64,000 nucleotides of DNA from Epiperipatus broadwayi (taxonomy: Eukaryota; Onychophora; Udeonychophora; Euonychophora; Peripatidae): the NCBI GenBank assembly GCA_028023455.1, contig JAQFVV010006271.1, positions 2,806,335 to 2,870,334 of the forward strand, written 5' to 3'. The translations under genes and the position numbers were made by a program. Position 1 is the stretch's first letter; each line of letters starts with the position of its first letter. This document shows, one piece after another, positions 1 to 13,795 of this stretch. The notes beneath the pieces are model-generated. The model was given only the letters and a program-made list of their open reading frames with translations, was not told the origin of the DNA and did no database searches.

Positions 1-239
1 AAACTGAACTGTCCGATAAAAATTTACTATTTATACTGAAACAGACAGATCGAAGAATCGATCTTAGTTTCATGGTTGTCATTTAAGAACGGTAATTCTA
101 AACCACTATTTACCCGCAATGAGACTTTTTCTATTCCAAGCCACATAAATTTTAAGTTATTTATTTTGTGTTTGTTTAAAAAGAATTTAATGTAAAGAGT
201 ATGAGTATAAATGTCACAAATCATGATGAATAATATCCG

Positions 240-2640
240 TGTGTGTGGTTTGTGGAGTTATATTAGCTCAATTTAAAAGTTTCAATTGCGTGTATATTTT
301 CTTTAAATTTTAATTTTGCAAATTATACAAAGTCATTTAAAAATGCTGATCAAAAGTCACATTCCTTTGATCAGTATTTTTAATCAAAATCTTACTTGTA
401 CAAAATGTATAGATAATTAATTTGTACTTCGATAAATTAAGATAATGAATTTATATTTTTGTATTCACAATTCATGTAATTGTTTTGTCAATTTAGAATC
501 ATGTATTAAATTTAAAAATAAATGAAAACGAACGTAGAACTCTTATCAAGAAAGGCAAAGGCTATTGTATAGTCAAAAATTAGATATTGCTGGAGGCCAG
601 AAAATCAAAGGAGGCGGAGTTATGAACAAAAACTAGGCAGAAAGGTCAACCGTAGCCATCTTAAATATAATATAGACACTCTAACTTTTGACTTGGCTGT
701 GCTTAGATCGTCTCAAGCTACAGCAAAGTAGTTGTTCCAGAGAAATCACTTCAACCGTTATTAAGAAGTTGCCCGGTAAACTGCAATAATGATGGGCTAA
801 GTCCAAGAAGCTGATTCCTGTTCTGCCAATTTAAATCTTTCATACCACTGATCTGTAATGTTTTCCGTGCTTCCAGTCTTCCAAATTCCAACATTTAAAT
901 TAACCATGCCGTTCTAAGAAATTCAAAATGCGCGCCTACGTTCTTCATACATATCACCGCAAGAAGAAAAGCCGGACGAAGAAAGAATGGTAACTTTTGT
1001 TACATGAACTTTTTAACTTTCCTCTCAGTAATAATTTTAAATTTAATCTGTTAACCTAATTAATTGCATGTAAATTTCTGTTTTCCATTTGAAAATGTTA
1101 CACAAAAACCTGTCAGTAAACTCTTCTCTAATATTTCTGCTCTAGTCTTTAATGATAATTATTAATATTTGTGCCTACTAATAATCCATTTGGAATACAT
1201 TTATATTTTTACTATTACTTATTTTACAAACAAAACGATGCCAATAATAATATTTCTCAACTCTAATTAAAGTCAGTAAAGTTTATCTCATAATATTTAT
1301 TATATTCATTTTAAAAGTAATTTTCTTTTATCGAACTAAAAATTGTTTCATTTATGTTGAGTTGAGAAATATTCAAATATTTTGTTGTTTCTTTTACTTC
1401 GTTATAATATTTTAATCTATACTCCAAATCTCAATACTTAAAATAGTCTAAAATTTTATTATAACTTTTTTATATATTATTACGGAGTAAGAATAATAAG
1501 TGAATATTTTTGCTATTATTACCTTCCGAACAATCTGGGGAGTTATGGGTTTCAGAGTGAAATTAATTAATTATTACTTTTGCGATCGTTTGATTTCGCC
1601 ATGTTTTATTGAATAGTTATATCGGACTGTTGCATAGAAAATGTTACGGAGAGAAAAGGTTTTATATAATTTCGTTTTAAAATCCACTTCCGATCACTCT
1701 TCCTCGATGTTACTGTGGTAACGCCTTTACCTTCGCCTAAGTTGGCATCTCGTTTTACTACCACATGGAGAGAAAGAAATTCTTCCCCAGGTAATCTCTT
1801 GGATCACCGGGGTTCGAAAATGAGCCCGGCTGGTTGTAGTGTCCCGGATCTACTCGGGGGCATTAAGACTTGTCAAAGTACAAGCCGCCCGGTATTCCGT
1901 CAATGCACCACAAGTTATTATTTGTAGTATACCTTAATCCCTGCAACCATCAGTACATCAATATTATATATTATATTTTTATATAAAACCGCCTCCCATT
2001 TATCCGTATATGCAATGGTTTGAATCTATTAAAATAAAACAACTTAATATAAACTAGTAGTTAAATATTTTAAGTGCTCCAATTACTCTGATTCTCATAT
2101 CAACCTGGACAACCATTTAAACATATAAATATTGGCATGAGTTTGTTAATCAGTACAAACCGATTATTGATGACTAGCAACAATTTATTATAAATACATA
2201 TGAGAGTTTTACCCTACCTGTAAATAATATTAGTCAATGCTTTCAATAATTTATTAAAAATTTATCTAACCTAATTTTGTCTCTCTTGCATTATTACTCT
2301 CGACATCTAGTCAATCACCTGCTGTCTGTATCGACAACTTAAATATATACATTAAATTATTAGCCGTACCAATATCCCAACTATAAGATATCTATGAACT
2401 AGCTGATTGTAGGTAATTTAGTCTGTGTTTTTCGATGAGCTAGTAAAGGGAAAACCCCGTACCGTTGTAATATTGTCATCGGTGGGTCATGCCAGGGTTT
2501 TGGGTTTGAATTTAGTTTGCATTTTGGAATTTATTCCTAGACGTGGACTGGGTTTGAATTCAGATTACTGTGTGTGATTAAGCATGGTGATTTTTACCGG
2601 TACAATACCTAAGATATGTTGTCATTTTGATATCCTCCAG
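240..2640. repeat. Unclassified interspersed repeat, copy A
   Basis: A non-coding block with G+C-richer islands (about 560-990, 1,690-1,930 and 2,420-2,640) in A+T-rich DNA. It matches 9,340-11,590 in the same order. Shared landmarks are a stretch near 265-385 (CATTCCTTTGATCAG against CATTCTTTTGATGAG), the phrase AAGACTTGTCA followed by CAAGCCGCC near 1,865-1,890, and TGGGTTTGAATTCAG near 2,549 followed by GGTACAATA near 2,600. No open frame of note; a 70-codon frame at 1,715-1,927 matches nothing I recognise. It could be a long LTR or a non-autonomous element. The class is unknown and the limits are approximate. Confidence 0.55.
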
Positions 2641-2843
2641 CTATATCTGCTGTCGAAGTTCTTTCCTTGTTTTAATTGCATTCCTTTGAGATAAGCTTTT
2701 AATACTGTTGTTAGAGATATCAATTAGCAGCCATTGCAAATATGTTGTTTTTACAATTTTTGATTAATAACCATCACTGTGTTTTTAAATATAATTTTTT
2801 TTATTTCATTTTAACACGCACATATTTATGCAATGTTTATAAT

Positions 2844-2845
<2 letters not shown>

Positions 2846-2899
<54 letters not shown>

Positions 2900-2937
2900 C
2901 ACGCTCTTAATTTTATATATATATATATATATATATT
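2846..2937. repeat. (TA)n microsatellite pair
   Basis: Two TA tracts separated by a short unique spacer. Frames reading Ile-Tyr repeats across it are artefacts. The flanks (2,640-3,110) show no gene. Confidence 0.95.
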
Positions 2938-3118
2938 AACAAGCATTTGTCATTTACACACATGTATATACTAATCTCAACTCAACACTAGTTTTAAGAT
3001 TACCTTTTTTCTTTAACTTAAATAAAAAGAGATTTATATTTTTAAACTTTAAGTTATATTTCAACTAACAATAATAAACTATTTACTTCTTTTTTTATAT
3101 ATAAAACTTTTAATAATG

Positions 3119-3471
3119 TGAAAGCTAAACACCTTCAAACAGATATGATTTAAACATGCTTACATGACAGCCAATAAAATTTAAAATATTGCTTTGTTGT
3201 AAATCGGATGATTTCGCATTGTTAATTTATATATATAATATTTAGTGGATTAAATGTGAAGACATTTAAGCTTCACACTCTTAGTTCAAAATGCTTGAGT
3301 CTGTCTTATTTAAATAAAATTGAGGCATAGATTAAGATGGGTCCCATCTTTTTCTAATAGTTATGGCTTGTGTTTTAGAATTGAGAATCCCATGTGATGT
3401 CATTATTCCATCTGATTGGCTGTCACGTAAGCATGTTTAAAGTGTATCTGTTTGAAGGTGTTTAGCTTTCA
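3119..3471. mobile_element. Inverted-repeat DNA element (MITE-like), about 353 bp
   Basis: The left arm 3,119-3,175 (TGAAAGCTAAACACCTTC...) is the reverse complement, with a few mismatches, of 3,415-3,471 (...GAAGGTGTTTAGCTTTCA). The arms are about 57 bp and the interior is non-coding. The flanking bases also pair partly (TTAATAATG against TGTTATTAT), so the true end and target duplication are unclear. It is too short for a transposase, which fits a non-autonomous DNA transposon; the superfamily is not determined. Confidence 0.7.
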
Positions 3472-4001
3472 TGTTATTATAATATTATCTGTTTATGCTT
3501 AAATTTGATATATTTACATTTATTAATATCATTTTTATTAGATATAAAACTTTTAACTTGATGCTTCTAAAGCAAACCCCCTTCCCCTCTTTTAATTAAT
3601 TAATTGTAACTTTTATTTCAAAAACTCTTTGACTTTTACATTTACATTTTCACCAACAAACTGCAATAAAAAAAAAAACTCCTAAACTTTTACTTACTAT
3701 TTTTTTTTACAAATAATTTTTATTTCAATAATTATAGACAAAATGATTATATGCCAACACAATGTTGGTACAATATATATAATTTTGAATTTTAATAAGC
3801 ATTATATATGTGGGTATACTATAATTTAGTATACAGTAGAGTTATCTATATTTTAAAATATATTAAAAGTATGGTAAATGATGATTTATTTTTACATTCA
3901 AATAAAACATCACTGGAGAAGTGTTATTTATTTAGAGCATTTATTGGTAATTATATTTAAATAAATCAATAATTTTATATAGCGCAAAGTTTTATAAATT
4001 G

Positions 4002-4233
4002 TAATAGCTAAACAGCATTAAGCTGTTGCACATGCGCTTTGCTGATTTTAGCTATAAATGACTGAATACAAACACTTCAAACACATGATAAAGTCTTTGG
4101 GAAAAGACAGAATGAATGGCCATTCTGTCTTTTCCCAAAGACTTTATCATGTGTTTGAAGTGTTTGTATTCAGTCATTTATAGTTAAAATCAGCAAAGCG
4201 CATGTGCAACAGCTTAATGCTGTTTAGCTATTA
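4002..4233. repeat. Near-perfect hairpin, 113-bp arms, 6-nt loop
   Basis: Arms 4,002-4,114 and 4,121-4,233 are reverse complements with essentially one mismatch (TTAGCTATAA against the TTATAGTTAA side). The loop AATGGC lies at 4,115-4,120. The ends read TAATAGCTAAACAG and CTGTTTAGCTATTA. It holds no coding frame. This may be a fold-back MITE or a recent inverted duplication, and any transcript would form a long dsRNA stem. The very low divergence of the arms implies recent origin or gene conversion. Confidence 0.9.
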
Positions 4234-4239
4234 TGGTAA

Positions 4240-7200
4240 TTATATTGTTTGTTTTGTATATGATTATTTACTTCCTTAATATTATTGTATTTCAAATTTA
4301 AAAAAGGTAAAATAATCTAGAGTGTTTTGTTCGGAAAAATTACTTCTCATATCTTGCAAATTATTATTTAATGTTATAATGAATATATGCTCCTGAATGA
4401 AATATATTTATTTGGGGATTTATTATTAGGATAGTCACAATTTTCATATTTTAGCTAATGAATTATTTTATTAAACTCTTATTTACACATGTTATTTTTT
4501 GTTTGCTCTATGTGTATGCTATTATCAATTATATTATGCTAGTGCATTCTGGTGATGTTAGAGTGTATATTCCTACTATTGTGAATTTATTATTTTGTGG
4601 AGGAATTTTGTGTTTTGGTTCTGAAGAACATCTCAGCTGTTTTATAAAATGTTTTCAGACATCATATCTTCAGTTTACTGCTTGGATGTGCTTAGGGTGT
4701 TGAAACCTAAGGATTTCCTGTCAAATGTAACTGTTTGGGTTTTTATGGGTGTTCAGTCTTTTTGTTAGATTCCTGTAGTGCATAGTGTAACTCATAGAAA
4801 AGACATATGTCATCTATTCATGAATGCAGATAAGTCATAAGCTTGTATATATTTACAATGATACAAAACCTAGAATTTATGTCTTCTATGAGTATAAGGT
4901 TGTTAATATTATAAATGTTAGTTAGAATCACACATAAGCAAAATTTAATAATAAATATTTAATTAAATTTTTCCCAGTGCATACTCCTGATTTTGTTAAA
5001 TAATCCTGAGAGCAGTGGAAACAGATAACTAAATTGCAATTAATTTTGAAAGATGTTCAATAATTGCTATTTTAAGAAAATTAGGATTTGTTAGAAAAAG
5101 GATTATAATAGGAATAGTTCCTATATGCCAATTTTAAACCTGTATATTAATGTGAGATATGACTTAGGCTATTTTTTAGTTCAAAATGTTTGTTTTGTTT
5201 TTATGTATACATGAAATAGCATTTTGAAATTTATATTTTAAAATGTTTAATTATTGCCAAGTAATTAGTAGTCAATTAAAATAGCATATATGTTTAATTA
5301 TTTTCTGGTTAACACAATAAAATAACCATAAAACTACTATGGAAAAAGTTAATCTTGCTTTTCACTAAGGTGAATATTAATTCATAGACTCATCAAAGGT
5401 ATGACACTATTTTATGTTACTTGTTTTTCTTTATTTAAAGTAAAAAGGGGAGATATAATATGATAAATTATAAATATTTGTCCAATTTGAAATATAAGGT
5501 TATTAAGGAATCATTATATTTGTATTACAAAATATTAAGTAAATTCATTTTGGATAGAAGGATGTATTACCAAACTGATATTTTGTTTATTGTGTTTGGA
5601 AAATTTGTAAATATACAATTATTTTATTGGAATTTGTAAATAGTCATGTTAATCGAAAATTGGTTATATTTTGTGTGTTGTAAAATAAAACTTAAATATT
5701 GATTTGTAAATTCTAAATATTGTTTTGTAAATTCTAAATATTGTTTTGTAAATAAATTGATTTTGTAGAATTTAAAATTGTGAGGTTTGACATTATTTAT
5801 GTTTCCATGTTTTTATTTATCATTCATTACAGCAACTGATTAAATTCAGTATTTACTTTATTTCACATTTATAATAAATCATTCTATTTAATATGTGTAT
5901 TACACTTATGAAAATGATTATTTTTGTTAAAAAGTATATGATAATTGGTTCATAAACTATCATAGATTCAGAAAAAACTATTGAATAAATCCAAATTTAA
6001 TTAATCCTACACAAGTGCTATCACATTTAATGATCACATATGTTAATTTCATAGTAAACTTAAGAGTTTTTGTTGTTTGTTTTAAACTAATAGTTAATTC
6101 CCTTTAATAAATAATATAACTGCCACACTTACCACACACACATATACTCCATAAAATCCTAACAATAAGTGATACTAATTCTGTACACCCATATTCTTAA
6201 TAAATGCTTAAAAATGAATTATAATTAATATACGTATGACTGCATATAGACTAGATACACTGGGAAGCAGATATACATTCATGAACTATAGTTTACCAAT
6301 ATGCTGAATATCAGGACACTCAAAGATTGCTACTATTATTTATAAAGGTAATATTAGTCTATGAATGGGAATAATAAATTTATATTACCTAGGATTTTGG
6401 ACACATACTCTGAGATGTGGCTGCTCTCTTTCTCCTGCTTTATGGATGATTTACCAACTGGTTGGATTTTGGGTTTTGATAGTTTTGGTCATGACTCCTC
6501 GTTACTTCTTATGTTCAGGCAGATAGATATTCTTGGCAGTTCAGATTCTTAGACAGGCATGACATCTAATGGACAGATTGCTGGTGTTCTTGCAGATGGA
6601 AGCTAAAGTTCAGTGACATGATCTGATGACTGCTTAGCATGGTATGATCAGTTGAGAAAATAAGAGTCTGTAGTGAAAAGGACTAAATAAAATGGAGGGT
6701 TTTGAATTTTCAGCTCTATTTATGTTAGCTTTTAATTTAATTTTTTCAGAATCAGTTTAATTAATTTAATTTAATTTTATTAATTATTTGCCATTGTCTC
6801 TTAATCCACATGGTTGCTTAGATCAATTTATCTGTGGATAAGATAGTTTTTAATTATTCTCATTGTTTATGTTTGTAGCAGTTTGTAAATACTAATTCCC
6901 ATTCTTTATTTATTGGACAAGCAATCTTCGAGTGAATTTTAATTTGATTATAACCTCTTCTTCATTTATTTAAATTTAACTTTCATTTTTAGTTTTTTTT
7001 AACATGCACACATTTTACTTTTTTATGTATTTTAAAATCAACCTTATTTAAGCACACATCCCTTATTCTTAAATAAATGGAAATAGAGATTTTTAAAGTT
7101 TTTTTAAGATTACTTTTTTATAGTTTTCATTTTTGCTAAGTTACTCCCCCCCCCCCCCCGAATTACTTCTTAATTCATAAACTATTGTGAATGGCACAGT

Positions 7201-7735
7201 GTTTTGTCTTTTGACAATCTTTGTTTGTTTTTTTTTAAAAAAACTCTTCATACCTCTGCATTAAACCTCTTTTTATTAAACAATTAATTATTTCTTTTTA
7301 TTTATTTATTTATTTTTTTATTTTAATTATTTCTTTCAATGAAATTTACCTCAATAATTTATTGATAATTGTTCCATAGGGTTTTATTTCTTTAATAAGG
7401 TTTTTTTTTTTTAGTTAAACTGCTTATAAATTATTTTTAGCTTAATTTTTTAATAAAAGTTGCTGACATGTAATGCTGTTCATTAGCAGTACAATATATT
7501 CATACAAATATTTTGGTTTACAGATATATTTTGTGGGTTCATCAATGCATGATTTTAGATATTTAAATTTTACATAGATCCATCCACCTACAAAATACAT
7601 CTTCTATATATAAATATATATTTAATATTCATTGCTTGTATTACAGTTATATTAAAAAAATAAAAATAATAATATTATACTACCTTTTCAACAACTTGCA
7701 ACTATTTATATAATTTATATTTTTTGTATTTTTAG
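4240..7735. other. A+T-rich stretch without recognisable gene
   Basis: No supported gene. An 81-codon frame at 4,458-4,703 and a 63-codon frame at 6,361-6,552 are open but have no recognisable domain. A run of 14 C lies at 7,146-7,159. If the exon at 7,736 is real, this is its upstream intron; its 3' end carries a T-rich tract and TTTTTAG acceptor. Confidence 0.6.
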
Positions 7736-7768
7736 GTTCAGGACCATTACCACCACCTCCACCACCAG
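7736..7768 (+). CDS. Proline-rich micro-exon (33 nt)
   Basis: The sequence TATTTTTAG ends at 7,735 and is a strong acceptor; GTAAGC starts at 7,769 and is a strong donor. The 33 nt between them start and end in phase 1 and read (G)SGPLPPPPPPPG when the split glycine codons are completed. Gly-Pro-rich runs of this kind occur in formin FH1 regions and similar profilin- or SH3-binding linkers; assigning a formin is inference from composition only. A second phase-1 proline exon with a homologous downstream intron lies at 60,474-60,491. Because both are multiples of three and symmetric, either could be skipped or duplicated without changing frame. No neighbouring exon was found, so the host gene is unknown. 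Confidence 0.55.
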
Positions 7769-8225
7769 GTAAGCGTTCATCAAATATTTTTATTTATTTA
7801 TAACAATTTTTGGAAAGGTACTTTGTATTCAATAAAGTTAACTTAAATACAATTGAAATAAATGTTATATATATATATTTCTAAAATATCTTATGATTTC
7901 TAACTATATTTAAAGCATCCAAATTCCAAATCATAAAATTATTTTTTTCTTCTTTTACATGAGAAAACATTTACATCAATACAGTTATTCAGGACAGAAC
8001 CAATAAATCATTCATTATTAATAGTAAATTTAAATCATCCAATCCTGTTATTTGTCTTTATTGTATTAAAATAATGATTTTAAATTGAAATAGAATATAT
8101 TAAAATGTATTTTTTTTAATTTATTTTTCTTGACATAATTCATTTTGCAAATGTTTACTTTTTCTAATATATTAATAATTTTTTTATATTATGATGTATT
8201 TATTTTTGTTATTGCTCTTTTTCTC
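7769..8225 (+). repeat. Duplicated intron unit A, 5' part
   Basis: Starting at the donor, it matches the introns that start at 53,745 and 60,492. Shared order: GTAAG, TCATCAAATATT, TTTATTTAT; TTTCTAAAAT with TCTTA near 7,880; and AAATTGAAATA near 8,085. The similarity stops near 8,225 and resumes at about 13,796, so roughly 5.6 kb has been inserted. It is more diverged from B and C than those are from each other. Confidence 0.7.
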
Positions 8226-8427
8226 TTATGAACAGTTCGGTACTGTTTAACATTCACTTATATATATATATATTCTAATATTCTCATGGATAAATGATGA
8301 TGTCATACTATTGATTTCATGACATTCTAGTGTAGTAAAAATAAAATAGCTAAATAGCTGAAGTTTCAGTACAATAACAAATATTTTCCTCAGATCTTTT
8401 TTTTCAAATCATATGAATGTTTGTTAG

Positions 8428-8643
<216 letters not shown>

Positions 8644-8889
8644 TTTCTTCTTCTTCTTTCCTCCTCATTAATCAAAATTCTATTAGCTGAGAAAAATTAA
8701 AAAATATATTTTAGTACTTATTGTTTATTTTCTTTAATTCATCCTTTCTTTAGCAGGGTCTGGACTTCTTGGTCCATTTTTCCAGAATTTGTGCTTTACT
8801 GAAATTGATCTCTTGGTTATTTAATTTTGTGTGTATAAACAGCTGATGTATTGTATTTTTTTCTTAATGCAAAAATGTGTTCTTCTTTT

Positions 8890-9420
8890 CTTATATTCAT
8901 TTTATAATTGGGGTGTCCAATGTGTGAATGTGAATAAACTCCTTATGCAATTTCATATACAACATGACCCTCCAAAGGAATATTATTTTTAGGGCATGAA
9001 CATGTTTCATTATTTTTTTAAAAAATTTTGTAATGTATGGATATTTTTTTTTAAAAAAAAGGTTATCAATTATGTCAGTTATCCTCTTTATATATTGAAG
9101 CAGTCAGATCTGAGTTCAATCCTAGCTTCATGACCTCTAGCCATAAGCCCACTTCAAACCCTAGTACTAACCTTAAATTTCCGATGCAATGGGGCTTTAT
9201 ACATTCAATCCATGCTAATTTCCATAAAGAATAACTTATTTCATAAATGTGTATTCAAATAACTACTTTCAGATTTAAATTGATTAATTTTATTAATAAA
9301 TTCATGATAGAATTATTCATGAATTTATATGTATTATAACAGCATAGATCGTGCATATATATTTGTAAATATTTAAATATATAAAATTGTTCGAAAGTTT
9401 CATTGCGTCAGGAATATTTG
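8890..9420. repeat. Left copy of a 2.8-kb-spaced direct repeat
   Basis: Matches 11,665-11,990 in direct orientation: TTTCATATACA, CCAAAGGAATATTATTTTTAGGGCATG against CCAAAGAAATTTTATCTTTAAGGCATG, TGTATGGAT and TCAGTTA. The two copies flank repeat copy B, as in an old tandem duplication or an element with long direct ends. A sequence like a tRNA B box (GAGTTCAATCC) lies near 9,113, but no full tRNA or SINE head was found. Confidence 0.55.
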
Positions 9421-11590
9421 ATTTTATTTTTAAATAATTTGTTAAAGTCTAATGATTAAAAGCTACATTCTTTTGATGAGCATTCAGATTTTCCCTTTCC
9501 GAAAACAATAGTTAAAGTTTTATTAATTAGAAAAAAAGATAAGGATGTCCTAATTAAAATCATTTTCTGATTTTAAGAATTCATTTTCTAATTAGAAAAT
9601 GAATTCAAGTTAATGAGTTTGAAAGCCTTATCGAAGGAATGTATCTAAAAACAACCAGTAAATCTAAAAACATTGATAATGAAAGAAGTGCTAGCCTGAA
9701 GGCATCAGAGGACAGTATATATAGCTCTGAAAAGTTTGGAGAAGAAGCTATCTTTGTTGTAGAGAAGTGCAGTAAACTCTGTGCATTTTAAATAGTGTTT
9801 CGATCATGGTACGGGGCTAAATGTCAGGAATCTGGCTATCGGTTCCTGAAGTCCCCTGAAAATCTTCAATGGAGCTGCTGAATCTTTTCCGGACCAATCA
9901 TGCTGCTAAAATTATGAAAAGCCACTAAAATGCTGTTCAAGTAATTGATCAAATGCATGCCTACATTTTTACCAACCTGGACATGTAAACTAAGAAACAG
10001 CCCCGGAAGAAATGGGTAATATGTTTCCATAATGAACCTTAAACTTTCTGGCCAATTTCGAACTTTACTTTACACTCCCTTTAGAGCTCTGTTATTCTTT
10101 AATGTAATAATCTTTATGAAACCTTTTATTCATGCTACTGTAAATTTATATTGTAATTCTCTCAACTTCTAGTCTTTAACTTTCCTTTCTTACATGGCGG
10201 TTCATTTATTATATTATATATATTTAATGTGTGATTTATTAATGTCGTTTATGTTTAATTATATGCCGATAATCCTTCAACTCGATGATCTCCTTTGCTT
10301 TATGAAAATAATATAATAATAAATCTAATAGTAATTCTTGCCCATTAGAATTAAATTTATACGTTCTATTAATCATCTAGTCGAAAGAAATTATTAAATG
10401 TTTACTATTTTGATAACTAATAATAAATTATTAGCTCCATTTCTAATCTATGCCCCAGCTATTTTCTCATTTTACCAATATTTATTTACTCATATATATA
10501 ATGTTAAAATATTCTGCAAAGGGTTGATAAAGGAATCAACTAAATATATTATAATTCAGATTTCTGTTATTTTCTATTAAGATTCAGGAAGGGCACGATG
10601 TTTGGGGCATAATTACTATAATTTATAAATGCATTGAAATAGTTTTATATAAAAGCTCGTTTGACTTTAATTAATTTGATCAAGTCATCATGTAGAGCAT
10701 TTTATAATTGGGTTTTATTTTTCAAACGGTGACTGACAAGTCATCACCTTCAACGTTGCTGACGTAGGGCAATCTTTCGCTCCTTCCGCTCCCTTAGGCT
10801 GGTCGGTGATAATATTTCTGTTATTTTAAATTATCGAGAAAGAAAGCATTTCCTCTCCTGTTCATATTAGTCAAAGGGCATAAGACTTGTCAGATGCAAG
10901 CCGCCATAGGACTTCGATCATCGACTAGCTATCGTCTTTCAATTTCACTTTCTAGCTCATAATTCGTCAGCACCGTTGCCTCTCTGTTCCGGTAAAGCCC
11001 ACTCTGATGATCATAATTCGTGATGAAGTGATTTCATTTAAAGTCCAACAAATTCTCCGTTACATCTCAAAATAAGTTGTCTAATAAAGATTAAAGTTAT
11101 GCCCTAAAATACGTATCTTGCTCTTCATGAATGGATTTGCGAATGTAAAAATAAATATCACATTCTTTCGTATAAAATTAGAGTAATAATTTCCTTTACT
11201 AATGAATACCTTTATCTGCCTTTTATTTCTTGTTGGGGGCATAGACATAGACTTTCAAATATTGCGTAATATTTATTGGCATATAATAAGGACCGCCTCT
11301 CTTTTTATAATTATAAACTATGTTAAAGGCTAGAGATGATTAATATAATCATTATTTAAAATTCAAACAAACAAATTATTATTATTAAATATTTTCTAAA
11401 CACACTTGGTTTCTTAGTTCTTAATTCTTTTATAATTATTTTAATGTACTGTACTGTCGATTTAGATTTCTACTAATCTGAGCTGTTGAGCTGGGTTTGA
11501 ATTCAGTTTTGAATCGCCTGAGTTTGGATCCGACTTGCATTCAGGTGGTGGTGTTTTTTTCGATTGGTACAATATATAGCATTTAACTGT
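9340..11590. repeat. Unclassified interspersed repeat, copy B
   Basis: Same family and order as copy A. It opens with CATTCTTTTGATGAG near 9,467, has G+C-richer islands at 9,690-10,020 and 10,730-11,010, carries AAGACTTGTCAG followed by GCAAGCCGCC near 10,890, and closes with GCTGGGTTTGAATTCAG near 11,495 and TTGGTACAATA. No coding capacity seen. A palindromic A/T stretch (AATTCATTTTCTAATTAGAAAATGAATT) sits near 9,578. Confidence 0.55.
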
Positions 11591-11664
11591 CTTCATTACT
11601 TAAGTATCAAAACATTTTTTATTATATGAAAAGCCTTATTAATTAACCTATCTTTCCTTATTTT

Positions 11665-11990
11665 AAGATTAGTTTGTCAAATGTAGGCACATGAATTTCA
11701 TATACACTATAGTAGTCCAAAGAAATTTTATCTTTAAGGCATGGAAATATTTCGTTAATCTTTTTAAATATGGAATAAACTGTATGGATTAAAACATTAT
11801 CAGTTTTATCAGTTACTCGTTTTTTATATGGCAGAAGTAATAATTTCTGTAGTATCTAAATCTTTTTTTTTTGATTATATGTAAAGCACTTAATAAATCT
11901 GTGATCAAAACGATTATCAAGAAACATGTTTATAATTCTATAAGCATAGATTAACTTCTGTTATACAATTGTATGTGATATAAGCGCTTT
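11665..11990. repeat. Right copy of the 2.8-kb-spaced direct repeat
   Basis: Partner of 8,890-9,420 (see that entry). Together with the intervening copy B this gives a repeat-body-repeat layout. I see no LTR-type TG...CA ends or primer site that would make it an LTR element. Confidence 0.5.
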
Positions 11991-13795
11991 AAGAAAAACA
12001 TAAGAATAACTGAGCAGCTTTCGATATGTTAATCTTGATATCATACTCATAGTAACGGCTACTACATGAAAAGATTGTGGGCAATAGATATAAGTATTTT
12101 TTATGTAAATATATATAAATGAGTTCACTTTTTAGAGCATGAAGACAAACTCTCCACATATTTAAGTCTAACTTAGTTAGCGTTGTATGTATAAAAAAAA
12201 AAAAGATATTAAAAGATATCTCCAACAATGCTGAGTTGATAAATAAAAAGGAATCTTGTTTCCCTCTTTGTAAAAAGTGAGTCATATAACTCATATGTTT
12301 ATATTTGCATACAATTTACATCATATATTACAATCATAACCTTTCGTCTACTAACTACGAGTATAATATCAACATTAAGATATTGAAAGTTGATCAGCAT
12401 AATAAAACTTTAATTCTTAAGCTTTACTTACTCAGTGTTTCAGTGATAATATCAGTTACAATTTATATAAAAGTTAAACAACGTATATATAATAACAATA
12501 CACCATGACACATATCTGCAATATAAGATATTATTGCCAGCAAATAAATTAGGATCCTGATTCAAAGAATTAGTTTTCTGCAATCATGTTCAAAATATAA
12601 AGTAATTTCGAATTGCTCTAAATTCAAAATAAATTACGCAATTTATAACAGTGAAGAACTCTTGCCCAACTATAACTCATCCTCTCAACAATATTACAAT
12701 TGGATATAAAAAAGCCTTCCCAAAGGAGAAGAGATGGTAATGCAAAATTTGAGAAATACAATATATACCTGTCTATATAATTGATAAATGCAATCATATC
12801 TTTTTAATACTAAATTCTAAATTTGCAAATAAACTAATGCATTTAACAAATAAACAAATAAATAATGGCACCTCCCATTACTCACAGTTTTGTCAAGTTG
12901 AGTAACAATTCTCCACTCAGTAATACAAAAAAAATTGTAAAATTTGAACCGCGATTAGTAGGCAATGGATGGAATAATTCAGTGATAGAAATCTTTGCAG
13001 ATATACAAACCACATTCCGAGAGAATCCATACAGATGCAAGGTCATGGGACTAATTGCTCAAGTGACCTATGAAAATAAATAATTCCAATTGGATAAAAA
13101 ATATAAATACCACTAGCATTATCTCCAAAATAACAGTATTACCTGCATAAAATTGAATAAAGGGAATAGATTGGTTCTCTTAAATGAACAAAAGTATTTA
13201 AATAAAATGAAAGTAAAAATTAACAAATTAAAATTTAAACTAATATCATTATACTACCTTAAGATAAATTCATATCAGAAATTTTTAGAAAACACTGTAT
13301 TAAAAAATTATCCATCAGCAGCCCCACCATTTCCTTCCCCATGAATGTTTGTGAGTCTAAAACTATACAAACCTTACTGCTCTCTCAGGCTAATGATAAA
13401 TTTGTGGGGAGGGGGATATTACAACAGCACTAAAAAATGATAAATCAGTGACTCATTGACCAATTTGGATATAAATCTTTTATCACCAAATCGTCATTTG
13501 ATTACGTCTTCAAAATCAAAAAATATTACTATTAACAACCAATATAGGATAACAACTCTAGATAAAACTGTGTTTTATGGATTAATAAACAGAAAACAAT
13601 CAATCAACATTATCAAACAAGCATTAACATCATCTAATTATCCACAGTAAATAATTAGCTTCATTATTGAGTGTTTTAATTGGATTAATGAAGACATAAT
13701 TGATCTCTTTAATGGTCAACATTACACTATAGAATGTGTGGGTCGATGGGACTACCAACAAGAAAAATAATATCATGAAATGTGCTCTAATATAT
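11991..13795. other. A+T-rich stretch without recognisable gene
   Basis: Several short open frames (101 codons minus at 11,989-12,294; 72 codons plus at 12,865-13,083) lack recognisable domains, splice context or compositional signal. Nothing else supported. Confidence 0.6.

Noticed and set aside
9080-9240. tRNA-derived SINE
   Set aside because: A B-box-like GAGTTCAATCC is present, but there is no A box at the right distance, no cloverleaf and no clear 3' tail.
12865-13083. 72-codon frame starting MAPPITHSFVKLSN as a small gene
   Set aside because: No recognisable domain, no splice or promoter context, and length expected by chance in 64 kb.
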